Assembly: GCA_961205875.1 (NCBI GenBank)
Contig: OY540810.1
Span: 10,292,001 to 10,356,000 of the forward strand
Source of the DNA: Sialis fuliginosa
Lineage: Eukaryota > Arthropoda > Insecta > Megaloptera > Sialidae
Direction: 5' to 3'
Length of the DNA: 64,000 nt
Part shown: piece by piece, positions 32,123 to 43,250 of the stretch
Numbering within the stretch: the first letter of the stretch is position 1
Layout of the letters: each line of letters begins with the position of its first letter
Program-made: the position numbers and the translations under genes
The notes under the pieces: generated by a model
Told to the model about the DNA's origin: nothing
Seen by the model: the letters and a program-made list of their open reading frames with translations, nothing else
The model's database searches: none

Positions 32123-32657
32123 GTGCTTCCTCGTACTAAATTCACCAAAGCTAATTTATTATAGAAGAATTTTAATAAATACCGCTAAAGTATTCAGAAA
32201 CACTTCCATTACCTAGTTAAGCATTTAATTTTTCTACAATTTTATTAGAAAATATGAATCAGAATTTTTTCTTAGTACGCACCTGATTATTTTCGTACAT
32301 TTTTAGTTTTTTACCAATTTTAATTCAAATCTATTTTTTTCTGCTATGCAAACTTCAAAATGGCATTTAAAAATTATGTAAAAATAAATAGCGATTACAA
32401 AAAATGGCTGTTTTTTGCGATGGGGATAAATCTTCGTAAGGGAAGATTTTACTTCAAATTTTTTGTAGTGGCCTTTTTTGAAAATTGAATGCTCTACAAA
32501 ATTTATTCTATAAAATTTGTGATATCTAGCAGACACATCCAACTAACCAAGTTTTATCAATATCGGTTTAGTAGTTCATGAGTTATGTCTGTGACAAGGA
32601 TTCTCATTGCAAAACGATCACAAAGCATCTCGTATCTTCGATATGACGAGGAAGCAA
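32123..32657 (+). mobile_element. TIR family F copy
   Basis: GTGCTTCCTCGTACTAAATTCACC at the left and, reversed, TTGCTTCCTCGTCATATCGAAGATA at the right are the family F ends. Inside, TATCAATATCGGTTTAGTAGTTCATGAGTTATG and GTGACAAGGATTCTC are shared with 39194-39590. No coding. Confidence 0.75.
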
Positions 32658-32995
32658 TATCTTTTTTATTTTCTTTTATTTAAATTGGAAAATAAAAATA
32701 ATTTTATTTCGTTTTAAACACTAGTTAAGAAAATCTCGCCTCACGAGTAAAATGAACAGTCGGCTCCTATGTATTTGGATAACATTCCTTCGGACATTCT
32801 TGAAATAGTTGGAGAGACAATAAAATACACGACTTATATATTCTATCATTTATCTATGTGTTTATAATTTTTCTCATTTAAAATTTTAAGAGTCTGTAGG
32901 TATGTATTGTTTAAAATGTATGGGTTATAGAAATAGGTACTTAATAAGAGTTTAAAATTACCCAAGAGTAATCTACTCGTCACTCGTGCCTTCGC
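32658..32995. other. AT-rich, nothing recognised
   Basis: No supported feature. Confidence 0.4.
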
Positions 32996-33575
32996 CAGTG
33001 GCGTAACTAGGCCTGACGGGGCCTTGTATCAAAATTTCTTAGGGGCGCACTTTTTTAGGAAAATAAACAAAACGATTCGCATAAAAAAATATATTTGAAA
33101 ATAATAAAAACAATATATTAACATAATATATACATGTATATTAAAAAACTTTACTTTAAATAGGTACTTTTCTTACTTTTTTTCGGCGAACGTATTTATT
33201 ATATCATATCCATATAAATATTATAGAAGATTTTAGTACCTATCAAATTTCAAATATACAACGGAAATTACTTAATTTAGTGATTTGTGACAACAATAAA
33301 AATTTGATGTCACGAATTTTAATAAAATTGAAATATGTTGTTAAACTTGATGTAAAAATAGATCTCCCATTAACAATTTTTCAAAATTTTGTTAGTTTTT
33401 AACAAACAGATTTTAAAAAGTGCTATTGTAGCGAATTTAAAAATAAAGATGAAAATAACAGTGTTTGAGACACCAATAAAATTTCAAATGGTAAATACAA
33501 ATTTTTGTTGGGGTCCCTCTAACTCGGGGGCCCTGTATCATTGATACTCCTGCTATATCGGTAACTACGTCCCTG
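32996..33575. mobile_element. TIR element CAGTGGCGTAACTAGG
   Basis: The left end CAGTGGCGTAACTAGGCC and the right end, reversed, CAGGGACGTAGTTACC are imperfect inverted repeats. GGGGCCTTGTATC at the left and GGGGGCCCTGTATCA near the right lie subterminally. This is a common animal DNA-transposon terminus. No transposase or clean target duplication was seen. Confidence 0.65.
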
Positions 33576-33612
33576 ATCTTCAGGATATTCACACTCATAT
33601 ATTTCTACAATA

Positions 33613-33806
33613 TCTACACATAGTAGAAAATAAAGTCCCTCACCGCGTCTTTCTGCTTGTATACGATTTTCTCAGTAGCTACTGAACGGATTTTATTTCA
33701 GTTTTCACAAATGGATAGTGTGTTTCACGAGGAAGGTTTAGGTATTTAATTTGTGGATTTCATGAAGTCGAAATAAACAATCGTCGCTTGCGCTGCGTAA
33801 ATAGGT
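33613..33806 (+). mobile_element. Helitron 5' fragment
   Basis: A|TCTACACATAGTAGAAAATAAAG followed by TCCCTCACCGCGTCTTTCTG is the typical 5' end of a widespread insect Helitron. CTCAGTAGCTACTGAACGGATTT and AATTTGTGGATTTCATGAAG link it to the 1721-2038 copy. The 3' hairpin/CTAG end is missing. Confidence 0.65.
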
Positions 33807-34076
33807 TTATTACAGATAGTATTTTATAATAATTAATTAGAACAAAAAACTTTATTTAAGTAATGTTTTTGACGGGGAATGGGGGGTTCCCATGTAAGAA
33901 TTCGTCAAGTTTTACACCCTCTCTCTTCTCCCCCTAAAGCCTTACGGAATTAATGGACGCTCCCTAAAGGTCAATCATATTTTGTTTGCAAAGGTATAAT
34001 GTGAAATGTGAGGCATCTAACCTCTTGGGGCAACAATCCCACTTTCATCACAAATGTACATTGTACATAATATGTA

Positions 34077-34909
34077 TACAGGGTGGCGCGACGAAAACGA
34101 AACGGTCGAGTTTTTGGTCAGTTAAAATAGGATTTTGAAAAAACGCTCGGACACGTCGATTTTGCTTTCAAGGGGGACATCTTTTTCAATACTTTTTGTA
34201 AGAATCTTTTCAACCCTCTGCGCTATGAGCACAACCCTTAAAATTATAAATAGCATGATAGGGTGTGATACCTCATTTGAAAGGTTTTTTCATTCTAAAC
34301 AAGGTGCTTTTTGTTTTTTTCAAATCTGTTTAATTTTAGTCAAGTTATTTACATTTTTAATTCCATGAATGCATTTATGTTCTGATCAACAAAACAAACA
34401 TTCAACACTAAAATTCAAAACAAAGTAGGCTTATTATCGAGGAATGTCGCCAACTAACTCCCCAAACGTTTCAACAAGTAAGAAATAATTTTGAGCATAA
34501 CTTGTATTTTTGTATGAAAGCTAGCGGAGATCAATTTGAACATTTATTGAATTAATTAAAGTTTTGGATGTGAGTAAATTTTTGTGAGTTATCTGATAAG
34601 AAAATAAATGCATTCATGGAATTAAAAATGTAAAGAACATGACTAAAATTAAACAGATTTGAAAAAAACAAAAAGAACCTTGTTTAGAATGAAAAAACCT
34701 TTCAAATGAGGTATCACAAACCCTATCATGCTATTTAAAATTTTAAGGGTTGTGCTCATAGCGCAGAGGGTTGAAAAGATTCTTGCAAAAATTTTATTGA
34801 AAAAGATGTCCCCCTTGAAAGCAAAATCGACGTGTCCGAGCGTTTTTTCAAAATCCTATTTTAACTGACCAAAAACGCGACCGTTTCGTTTTCGTTGCGC
34901 CACCCTGTA
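34077..34909. mobile_element. mariner-superfamily foldback with about 320-bp TIRs
   Basis: TATACAGGGTGGCGC at the left and GCGCCACCCTGTATA at the right open inverted arms of about 320 bases. They share, for example, GAAAACGAAACGGTCG, GACACGTCGATTTTGC and CAACCCTCTGCGCTATGAGC in mirror order. The flank is TATA, matching a TA target. The unpaired centre holds an intact-frame transposase C-terminus (34430-34555). It appears to be a deletion derivative that kept the arms and the gene's last codons. Confidence 0.85.
34430..34555 (+). pseudogene. mariner-type transposase C-terminus
   Basis: Forty-one codons and a stop: LIIEECRQLTPQTFQQV, RNNFEHNLYFCMKA, SGDQFEHLLN. The ending C-x-x-x-x-G-x-x-F-E-H-L-L is the hallmark tail of this Tc1/mariner branch (usual form CIxVNGxHFEHLL). 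The codons are uninterrupted, but the DDD core is absent. It lies in the loop between the inverted arms. Confidence 0.8.
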
Positions 34910-35292
34910 TACTATCAATGGTTACACATAAAATGAACTTGTAGTATATATGTGTCACTGATGATTATTTACGCACTCCACCTGCTTCTTTATTGCTTAC
35001 ACACGTAATAATCTATGCTCATTAAGTTATTACGGCTCCAAAAGAACTTTCAAACAGAGCAGCGCTAGTTAATAAATGCCAGTAACAGTTTTACACCTTT
35101 ATTACAATATTTTTGTTGATTTGGCACCAGAACTCAATACAATTAGTTTCGGCTAAAATTAGAACGTACATAATTTGACGTATGCTTTACTATCAATCAT
35201 GTTGATTATAAAAATAACATTCTTTTGGTGGTACATCAATTTCTTAAGGTCGAATTTTAAAAACTTTATCTTGTGAAATATTGAGGAGTGAT
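34910..35292. other. AT-rich, nothing recognised
   Basis: No supported feature. Confidence 0.4.
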
Positions 35293-35476
35293 CATAGAGA
35301 TAAATAACATAGAGAAGGTGTGCCGTAGTACTTCATGTAAGTGGAAGCGACTCTTAAATAATAAGAGAAAGAAATCCACTAACTCTCAAGTATGTATTTA
35401 ACAAAGAGATGGAATAGGTTACCATCCATTCTTTCTGTTTCTCTCTCACCTACTCTATGTTATATTATCTCTATGG
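35293..35476. mobile_element. 184-bp MITE
   Basis: CATAGAGATAAATAACATAGAGAAGGTG at the left and, reversed, CATAGAGATAATATAACATAGAGTAGGTG at the right form 28-base TIRs with few differences. The middle holds TACTTCATGTAAGTGGAAG. A looser relative may be at 20283-20470. Superfamily unknown. Confidence 0.75.
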
Positions 35477-35929
35477 GAGCGATACATAAAAAATTAATTT
35501 AATTTAAATGTTTTCATACTATATTTTAAAAGTTTCAGTTTTTAGGTTAATGACCTGACATGCCAGCTATAAATAGTTATTTAAAACTTGAAAAATATAG
35601 ATAAATATTGAAAAAATAATATTTCGTGACAATATTAGTAGGAAGGTGTACGTAGGTTTTAATTAATTTTTAAGAGGACTTTAATTTTTAACTAGAAACA
35701 AGATCTTTGATATTTAATAAAACCAGAAAAGCGTGTCATCCATCAGGGCACAGTGGGAAAAAAATCTTTTCTAAAAATACATATATTAAATATATTAAAA
35801 TACTTGTTTAACTTCCTTTCAAGAAATAGCATTACAATAAATGGATTTTGGTATTCCTGGATGCCCATAAAATCAAAAAAATAATTACATACTAAACTTG
35901 TCAAATGAAATCGACAGTAATAATTAGTT
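35477..35929. other. AT-rich, nothing recognised
   Basis: No supported feature. Confidence 0.4.
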
Positions 35930-36075
35930 TAAATGTCCACTATTTTGACACCCATTGGTCGATTGTCATTAAATTAAGCTGTTTTACAGTTAAGTGTCTA
36001 TAGATTATGATTAAGTAATGGCATTAATCAAATATCAGCAAATATTTTGAATTTAGTACATTTAATTAAATATTG
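35930..36075 (-). mobile_element. TIR family A fragment
   Basis: Inverted match to 10660-10800: TGTCCACTATTTTGACACCC, CAGTTAAGTGTCTATAGATTATG and TACATTTAATTAAAT. Only the left third of the element is present. Confidence 0.65.
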
Positions 36076-38279
36076 GAGTATTATTTAAGACCCTGAAGTG
36101 TCGTTTCTTTCATTTTAAAGTTAAAAAATCTTATTTGAAATTTGTCTTTTAATAAATATCATTTAATGATGAAGTTTCCTTTAATTTTCATAATTAAAGT
36201 TATATCTACAATTATATAAAACCCTAGAGACATCAGAAGCCACATATTGACAACGGCTGATTTATATTGTTTACGCACATGTTGAAAGCCTCACAGACAG
36301 ACAGATATTTTGTTATTTTCAATAACGCGCTGACTGTCAAACAATCGACATTAGATACGCAATAAAAATACATATAACCGTGAATTTATACAGAGGCGTA
36401 CTAAACAAATATTATTATTAATACAAAATAACGCAAGGTTGTATATTACAATATTTATTAATGTTTTGCTATATATTACAGTGAACGTATTCAGAACAAA
36501 TTAATTCTTATTTAAAAAACTAAAAAAACTCACTTGGGCTTATTGTTAACCATTGAGGAGTCCCTATTTCCACCTCCATCATCATACAAGTTTGCAAAGT
36601 TTCAAATCAGTACGGCAATAAGAAGTGAGTGATATATGTGGTTTAAAACTAAATGTTTATATTTACAGGCAATAAAATCTATTTTTTTGTTTATTTATCT
36701 GTCTGTTTTTGTTTAGACTTGATATGAAAACTACTGAACCGATTTTAATGTCGTTTTGACTGTTTGAAAGTGTAAACTCATAGAATTATTTTAGACTATA
36801 TGAAAATGAAGGAGAATATTTTTTTGTAAAAAGTTTGTCAGAATTTTGTAATGTCAATAACAAAATTTGTAATTTAGAATCATAGCATGATTATTATACA
36901 TTATTGATATGTGTCTTAGATCGTATTTCACGGTGTGGTAAAAAAATTCCGATAAGGTGAGCTGTCAGTTGTAAGTTTAATTAAATAATTCGCTATTTCC
37001 ATATCACAATTTCTCATTTATTACTAAACTAAAAGAACTAAGAGATTTATTTCAGCTGTACTTTTTGAATTCTTGCACTGTTGCAAGCACATAAACTCTT
37101 AAATGAATATTATTGTTAGTTCCCTTATTTATTGATAAATAGTATCTATTTATGTATTGTGCCTGAATAGTATTTATTTAAAGAATTATATCAGTTATCA
37201 AGAATTGTTATACTAATTAGGCATTTAATTTTATTAAAAAAAAAGTAACCTAACTTATATACATACACATCAGTACATTTGATTGTTAGTTTTTTTAAAA
37301 GAAAACCTTACACCAGTCATTTCCTAGGCCCCCAGAAAATGCAAAAGGAAAAATTGAAAATCTTTTATTTTTTATTTTTTTATCATAGCTAATAAACTGT
37401 AGCGTATTTCTTATTAGTAAAAAAGGTCATTCAATTCAAAATTAGTAATAATTGAAGATCTTTTTTTTTCTCCTAACTTACACAATTTTTCCTATTTACA
37501 TACTTATTCCAATTTTTTACGCTGCGGAGGCACTACCCCGGCTGCCCCGGTGGTAGTTAATCACTGATTTAATTGTTTACAATTAGATGACAATTTGCCT
37601 GATTGCGTTAGTTTCAATTTTTATCACTGAACGCGTCGCTACCAGCGCGACATACATATATCAATACTCGAGATATATTATACATTTTATAGGTGGCCAT
37701 TTTTATTTTTATTTATATCACAATGAACTTAATCTGATATAAATAGAATATGAAAGTTGTCAACATTACAATCAATTCACAAAAGGAAAGTGTTTTTCTG
37801 ATACAATTAGATTATATAGAATTTTAAGTATGAATTTGATATCAGAATAAAAAATTGATTGTTGATAGCTGTCAATAACGTTGTAAACTTTAGCAAAATT
37901 CAATTTTTTTGTCATACAGCGATGTAAAAATAGTAAATTAAAAATAAAAACCTTATATATAGTACTAAAGTAACTAATTAACTTTGGCTAAATATTTACC
38001 ACGACTCATGAGGCGCTCAAATTTGATATAATTTTTTTTTTTTGCAAAAAAAATGCAACTTAACTAGGGTTTCTGGTGTCGCTTAAGATTATGTTAAAAT
38101 ATAAATTTTATAGTAAAAAACGCTTTTAATAAAAAAAATATTGACCAAGACATTTACATACCATTATTCCAAATTATTTATTCATCTTATCAATCAGATT
38201 GTTATTGACATTGATATTTTTTGGCAACCTTTTAACGATTATTAAAATAAGTGTGTTTGTGTGTACTTATCTACGCGCA
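36076..38279. other. AT-rich, with a dispersed repeat at 36515-36605
   Basis: CTTGGGCTTATTGTTAACCATTGAGGAGTCCC and CCACCTCCATCATCATA invert the 16440-16565 repeat. CTGTCTGTTTTTGTTTAGAC and ACTACTGAACCGATTTT near 36710 are Helitron-like. A GC patch (GCTGCGGAGGCACTACCCCG) at 37520 is unexplained. No exon was recognised. Confidence 0.4.
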
Positions 38280-38475
38280 TTAGAAGTTATACTTCTTTGA
38301 CGTAGTGACATCTTGCGTACAAATGAAAAATAAAAACCTGTTTTACCGACTATCATAACAGAAATCTGTATAAATCTACACCTTACGCGAGTATCGTTGC
38401 AACGCGTATTTCATTTCTGTTGTATTACTCAAATTTCACCCTGAACGCGCCTAAAGAAGTGTAACTTTAAAAATT
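38280..38475 (-). mobile_element. Helitron-like fragment
   Basis: CCTGTTTTACCGACTATCATAACAGAAATC matches, inverted, the Helitron core at 26030-26070. TCACCCTGAACGCGCCTAAAGAAG matches 18150-18175 inverted. Ends are not defined. Confidence 0.5.
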
Positions 38476-39193
38476 GCTGACCAAGACATTTAATTCAGAT
38501 TGTTATTGACATTGATATTTTTGGCAACCTTTTTACAAAATCAGGCTCGACAGTTATTTTTTAAATTAACGAACGATTATTAAGAAAAAATTATTTTTAA
38601 AAATTATAATCAGTATATCTCGACGCTCAGAGCAACTACCACGCGGATTTTGATCTCAGATTATAGATCTCTATTAGGTCTACGTGGTACAAGTAAAAAT
38701 AAAAACATATAACCAGTTTTAATGACTGAAAAACTTCATATTATAAAAAAAAAAAATTCGTATTCCCACGATTTCGCTTGTAAATATTAATTATTTGAAT
38801 TAAAACAAAAATAACAGCAATATAAGAATATATTCTCTTTTTTAATAAATTGAATAAAAACAAAAAAAAAGAAATTTTGTATTTCCACGATTTTGCTTAT
38901 AAATATCTATTAATTAATAGAATTGAAAAATAATAACAATATTTTAAAATATATTTTCTACACAGTGACGTTTTTAATTTTTTGATTAGTTTTTTAAATT
39001 GAATAAAAAAATAAAAAGTAAATTGCGCATTTACACGATTTCACTTATTATCAATTAATTATTTTTATGTTCGTACAAATCAAAAGAAATAATTATATTA
39101 TAAATACTAAGTTTACGGAAACATATTGTGTCCATTTTACAAATATTCAAACGTTTCTGAGCAACAAAAAAACATCTGCAAAGTAAATATTTA
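38476..39193. other. AT-rich, nothing recognised
   Basis: Loose internal repetition (ATTTCCACGATTTTGCTTATAAATATNNATTAATTA-like units near 38765, 38885 and 39030, spacing about 120-150) suggests an old tandem repeat. No gene. Confidence 0.4.
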
Positions 39194-39590
39194 GTGCTTC
39201 CTCGTGCTAAAATCACCAAAGGTAGTTAATTATTGAACAATTTAAATAAAAACCGTTTAGATAAATTGCTTGGTATTGGTTAACTATTTAATTTTTATAT
39301 AATTTTACGTAGTAGACCTTTATTATAAGAAATTGAATGCTCCACAAAAAGATTTTCTAAAATTTTCACGTAACGTGTCGTTCTTGAGATATCTTGAAAA
39401 AATAAATATTTTGAGATGTCACACGATTTGATGGTTTTGAAATGGGACCGTCCTCAAGCTAGACTCAACCATCCAACCTAGTTTCATTAATATCGGTTCA
39501 GTGGTTCATGAGTTATGCATGTGACAAGGATTCACTCGACAGACAGACACACATAAAGCTTTTTGTATCTTCGATATTGCGAGGAAGCAA
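39194..39590 (+). mobile_element. TIR family F, best-preserved copy
   Basis: GTGCTTCCTCGTGCTAAAATCACC at the left; at the right, reversed, TTGCTTCCTCGCAATATCGAAGATAC. The shared TIR core is TGCTTCCTCG. The interior has CGTAACGTGTCGTTCTTGAGATATC, GGGACCGTCCTCAAGC and TCGGTTCAGTGGTTCATGAG. At 397 bp it is the shortest copy with both ends and serves as reference for 13768, 15780, 32123 and 58960. Confidence 0.8.
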
Positions 39591-40734
39591 AATTCAAGAT
39601 GTATCAATTCATAAGGCTGAGTTTTATTTAACTCCACTTCACGTATTCACGTCAATCCTTCGATTGTGCTTCCCAGCACAGTCACACCTATTTTTTTTTA
39701 TTTGTCCCCTCTGCGTCGGGTCTGTACAAATATATATAAATGTAAAAATGCGTGTTAGTGTGCGTGTGTGTGTCATGATAAAATCGTACGTAGCTAAAAA
39801 TAGGAAGAGATCTCAGTGAGCGTGGTAGAGTTGAACGCGATACGGTTTGAGGACGATCTGAAATACGTACACATATATACTTGTCTCTTTTTGTTACAGG
39901 TCGTGCGTGACGACGCGTGTCTCTGTCTAATCCAATGCCAAAGGTGATTGGCGGAATGCATAAAACCAAAACAGTTGACTTTTAAAAATAAAAACATTGA
40001 AATCGTTATAAAATAAATAATAGATGTTGAGATAAATTGATAACATTTTTTTAAATTATTGAATGATTCTTTGTGGTTTTAATTTGAACTAATTGACGTT
40101 GAAATTCGTTCAAATTAATTAAGCTTGATTTTTATTTTATCTCTCATTTAACAAATTCGTTTTACTAAAAAAATATACATATAATTAAAAAAAAAAAACG
40201 ATAAGAAAAATTCAAGTATTTCTTTTTATAAAATACAATAACAATTTTTTTTGTTATGGGCTTGTTATCTTCGTGTCCTTGTCAATTTTTTAATTTTTCA
40301 ATAATTTCAAATTAAACCCAACAGCTGTCAGTGTATGAAAGCTCATTTTTTATGACACTGTCAGTTTTAAACCACGCCCTTCCTGGCATGTCAATATGAT
40401 TTTTTTCCGAAATAAAAAAAATCACAGCTCGGAAACAAGTACATATAAATGTTAGCACAGGGAGTAAAAAGTTAGCACAGAGTAATCCGGAAAGTTTTGA
40501 TATAGGTACCTTTTTTTTACTTAATTGTAAAGATTAGGCTAAAACAAATTATTTTTCTATTACTCAGTTTTAAATTATTGAATATTAAAAGTCGTAAAAA
40601 TCAGCTCGCATTTAAAATGCGACGTTATTAGTTGAAGCATTAGTGACGTCATTAGCCGTGTTCTGTTCAGCTTTCAATGTTATTTGTATACAAAGTTTCA
40701 ACGCGCGAGTTATAAAAACTAGAAAATAATAAAA
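39591..40734. other. mixed composition, no gene assigned
   Basis: 39680-39960 is CpG-richer (GTCGTGCGTGACGACGCGTG, GAACGCGATACGG) and open on the minus strand for about 90 codons, but the product is low-complexity, reads through a GTGTGTGTG tract and is unrecognised. 40640-40651 carries TGACGTCA (see the 40735 frame). Confidence 0.35.
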
Positions 40735-40827
40735 ATGAGCCGAAATCCTCAAATTGGTTCCGTGCAAGCTATGTCGGACAATCTTCCGATTGTTGACGTT
40801 CAAATTGTGTTATTTTGCTGGCAATGA
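40735..40827 (+). CDS. candidate 30-codon frame or first exon
   Basis: AAAAATGAGC gives a strong insect start context. The frame reads MSRNPQIGSVQAMSDNLPI, VDVQIVLFCWQ, stop. The first 23 residues are varied and plausible for a cytoplasmic protein; the last seven look like read-through into an intron, although no strong donor is visible near GACGTTCAAATT. A perfect palindromic CRE, TGACGTCA, lies about 85 bases upstream, with CAACGCGCGAG between them, so this may be a real promoter and first exon. The product was not recognised. Confidence 0.3.
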   Translation: MSRNPQIGSVQAMSDNLPIVDVQIVLFCWQ

Positions 40828-41544
40828 TTGTTTCAACGTCACTGAATCGCGAGGTATCAAAGCGCAAATGTAAACAATAATGAGACAATAGTGATAAAAT
40901 ATGTGTAAATAAATAATTTGCAAATAATAAATAATCACATAATAATAGAAACATAAATGATAAAAAAGTAGAAAAATGAACAATAAAAAATGTATAACTT
41001 TGAATACAAATTCATCAAAAATAAATGAATAATTTGTCACATTAATTCGGATTAATTTTCATTGAAATATTTAAATACTCGTGAGTTTTTGTTCATTTTA
41101 TATGCAAAAATTATGCTGACAATTTTTACTAACAAAGTTGGGATTGTTGAAAGCCTTAATTTCTCGAGTATATTATTATTGTACATATTGTAACTATATA
41201 GAATAACCTTACTTCAAACTTTTTCCTTATGTTTCCTATAGGCATAGTTATAAATCTATTTCCAGGAGTTTTGTGAGTTGAATTATTACATGCAACAAGG
41301 TACGGAACAATATTTATATCTTATTATTTTTCGTGCGTTTTCCATGTTGATCGTTGTATATTTCAGCATTGACTGAAATTTCAACTCATGCAATATGACG
41401 CGCTGATTGGGAGCGTTTTAAAAGTACTTTCTTTTTATTTGATATTTTGGGGTCGGGATAAACATTTGGAGTATGAACATATTTTCTATCATGTTTTTAC
41501 TTTCTTATATCATATGTATATGAAATATACATATAGTATAAGTA
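40828..41544. other. AT-rich, nothing recognised
   Basis: No supported feature. Confidence 0.4.
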
Positions 41545-41810
41545 AGTATAGTGAAGCCGATTTTTTTCGAACTCCGGATTTTGACGGAATTATCTATTTT
41601 GACCTTCACTGAATCCATTCTGACTATTTCCGCCATGATGTCTGTGTGTCCGTCTGTCTGTCTGTAAGCGCTGTAACTCAAATTTAAGATTAATTTTTGG
41701 CTGGGAAGAAAACGTCTTATTTTTGAAAACGATCTTTCAACCGATTACGGATGTTTACCTACGTCGATTTTTTAATTTTTCGAATTACTCTGAAACAGTG
41801 CGAAATAGAG
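41545..41810 (+). mobile_element. repeat family I, copy 2
   Basis: GAACTCCGGATTTTGACGGAATTATC, ATGATGTCTGTGTGTCCGTCTG, GTAAGCGCTGTAACTCAAAT and GAAAACGATCTTTCAACCGAT match the copies at 4080 and 60000. Ends are undefined. Confidence 0.55.
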
Positions 41811-42180
41811 AAAAATGGTCAAGTTAAAAAATGTAGGTAATATCTATATCTATAATTTATGTTCTATTCATTTTTTTGTAAAAACGAATTTTTGAAGAAA
41901 AAAATTACTTATTATAATTCAAATGGTTTATAACAGAGAAAAAAAATGTATGGAGAATAAATTATAGATAATAACATACTCGAAATTTTTATCTAAAACA
42001 TTTTTTTCTTATTTCAAAAATAATTCAAAAATCCAAAAATTTACAAGAGTAAACATCCGTTTTCAGTTATTACGTTAAAAAAATCACTTGTTATATAAAT
42101 ATAAAATTATTCATTTTGTTCTATCTTGTTAGTTTGTTAGAAATGTTTTAATAAACAAAGAATCACGTATACAATTCACT

Positions 42181-42202
42181 GTTAGGTTAGGTTAGGTTAG
42201 GT
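42181..42202 (+). repeat. (GTTAG)n tract
   Basis: About four perfect copies of the insect telomeric pentamer TTAGG in interior DNA; a simple repeat. Confidence 0.8.
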
Positions 42203-42281
42203 ATAAGAAAGTCCCGTGGTTCCCAAGACAGATATTTTTACCTCTAGATTGTATTAAACAGGTTTTTATGGGTTTTCATTT

Positions 42282-42600
42282 TTGACCGGATTACTCTATT
42301 GTATTGTATTGGCATTATGCCTCCTGGCGAGAAAAGCGCGTACGTGTCACGTTACATACGAGAATCCCATGCGAGTGCGCGATCAGCTGACAACATGCAA
42401 CGCACTGGGGATCAAACACCCTCACAAATACTTGAACACTGAATGCATGTTTCGTATTTTACTTTTGTTTTTCTTGTTCTTTACTTCGTCAAAAGAACTC
42501 ATATCCGTTTAGCAAAAATAATATATGAAAGTAATGTACAAGAGTGTGTGTCATGTATAAAAAATTGTTTCCATTTAAAAGTAAAATAAAATTCTCTTTA
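42282..42600. other. CpG-rich patch without an assigned gene
   Basis: 42300-42440 is unusually GC- and CpG-rich (GAAAAGCGCGTACGTGTCAC, GAGTGCGCGATCAGCTG). It is open on both strands for 40-75 codons. The plus frame lacks an ATG at its start, and no family was recognised. It may be an unannotated exon or the edge of an unknown repeat. Confidence 0.3.
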
Positions 42601-42614
42601 CTAAATAACTGGTC

Positions 42615-43250
42615 TGATGCAGACGCGTAGTTAGGGGGGGGGGGATGTGTGGAAAGATTCGGTGACCCTTTTTTGATTACATTTTTTTAATTAAATATAT
42701 ACAGGCTGTTTGCAGGAACCGAGTGACGATTGTTAACTTTGGTATCTTCTAGTTCCAACAATAACAAAGTAAGTTATGACTATTCATTGTAAATTCCTGT
42801 AAAAACACCCCGTACCTATTTATATTTAATTTAAACCTTTGCACGATATCACGTTAAATATGGAAACAATTGAAACATTTTTAGGTTGAATGGTAGGAGG
42901 GGTAACTACATTGTACTTCTATTTTAGTTCTCCCTCCAGTTGTATTATGTAGATTTCTATATGATATAAATTGAAAAATGATTTGCTTAACAAATATCTA
43001 AAAGATTTATTCTTTTACAATACTTCTACATAACATAGATTACCGAAGGGATGGGTTAGTGCCCTGGGGTAATAAGGGAGACGAAGTAATGAAAATTACG
43101 CGAAAATTAATTATTCATTTTTTATTATTATATTTGATTATTTTTAGAGAATTACAAAAATGAAATGTTTTAATATTTTTATCGAATATTTAACTAATAA
43201 TTTTTCAATACCCCCTTTCGAAAACTCCTGGATACGCACTTGATCCGCTG
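42615..43250. mobile_element. possible TIR element with G-run end
   Basis: GCAGACGCGTAGTTAGG plus 11 G at the left, and, reversed, AGTGCGTATCCAGGAG with GAAAGGGGG at the right, resemble the animal CAGTGGCGTAGCCAGG type of DNA-transposon terminus. The match is loose; the extent is approximate. Confidence 0.35.

Noticed and set aside
39688-39969. 93-codon minus-strand frame with Arg-rich N-terminus
   Set aside because: It reads through a GTGTGTGTG tract and low-complexity sequence with no recognisable domain. The CpG-rich patch is reported as a finding instead.
42181-42202. Telomeric TTAGG repeat as evidence of a chromosome end
   Set aside because: Only about four copies, in interior DNA surrounded by unique sequence and transposons.
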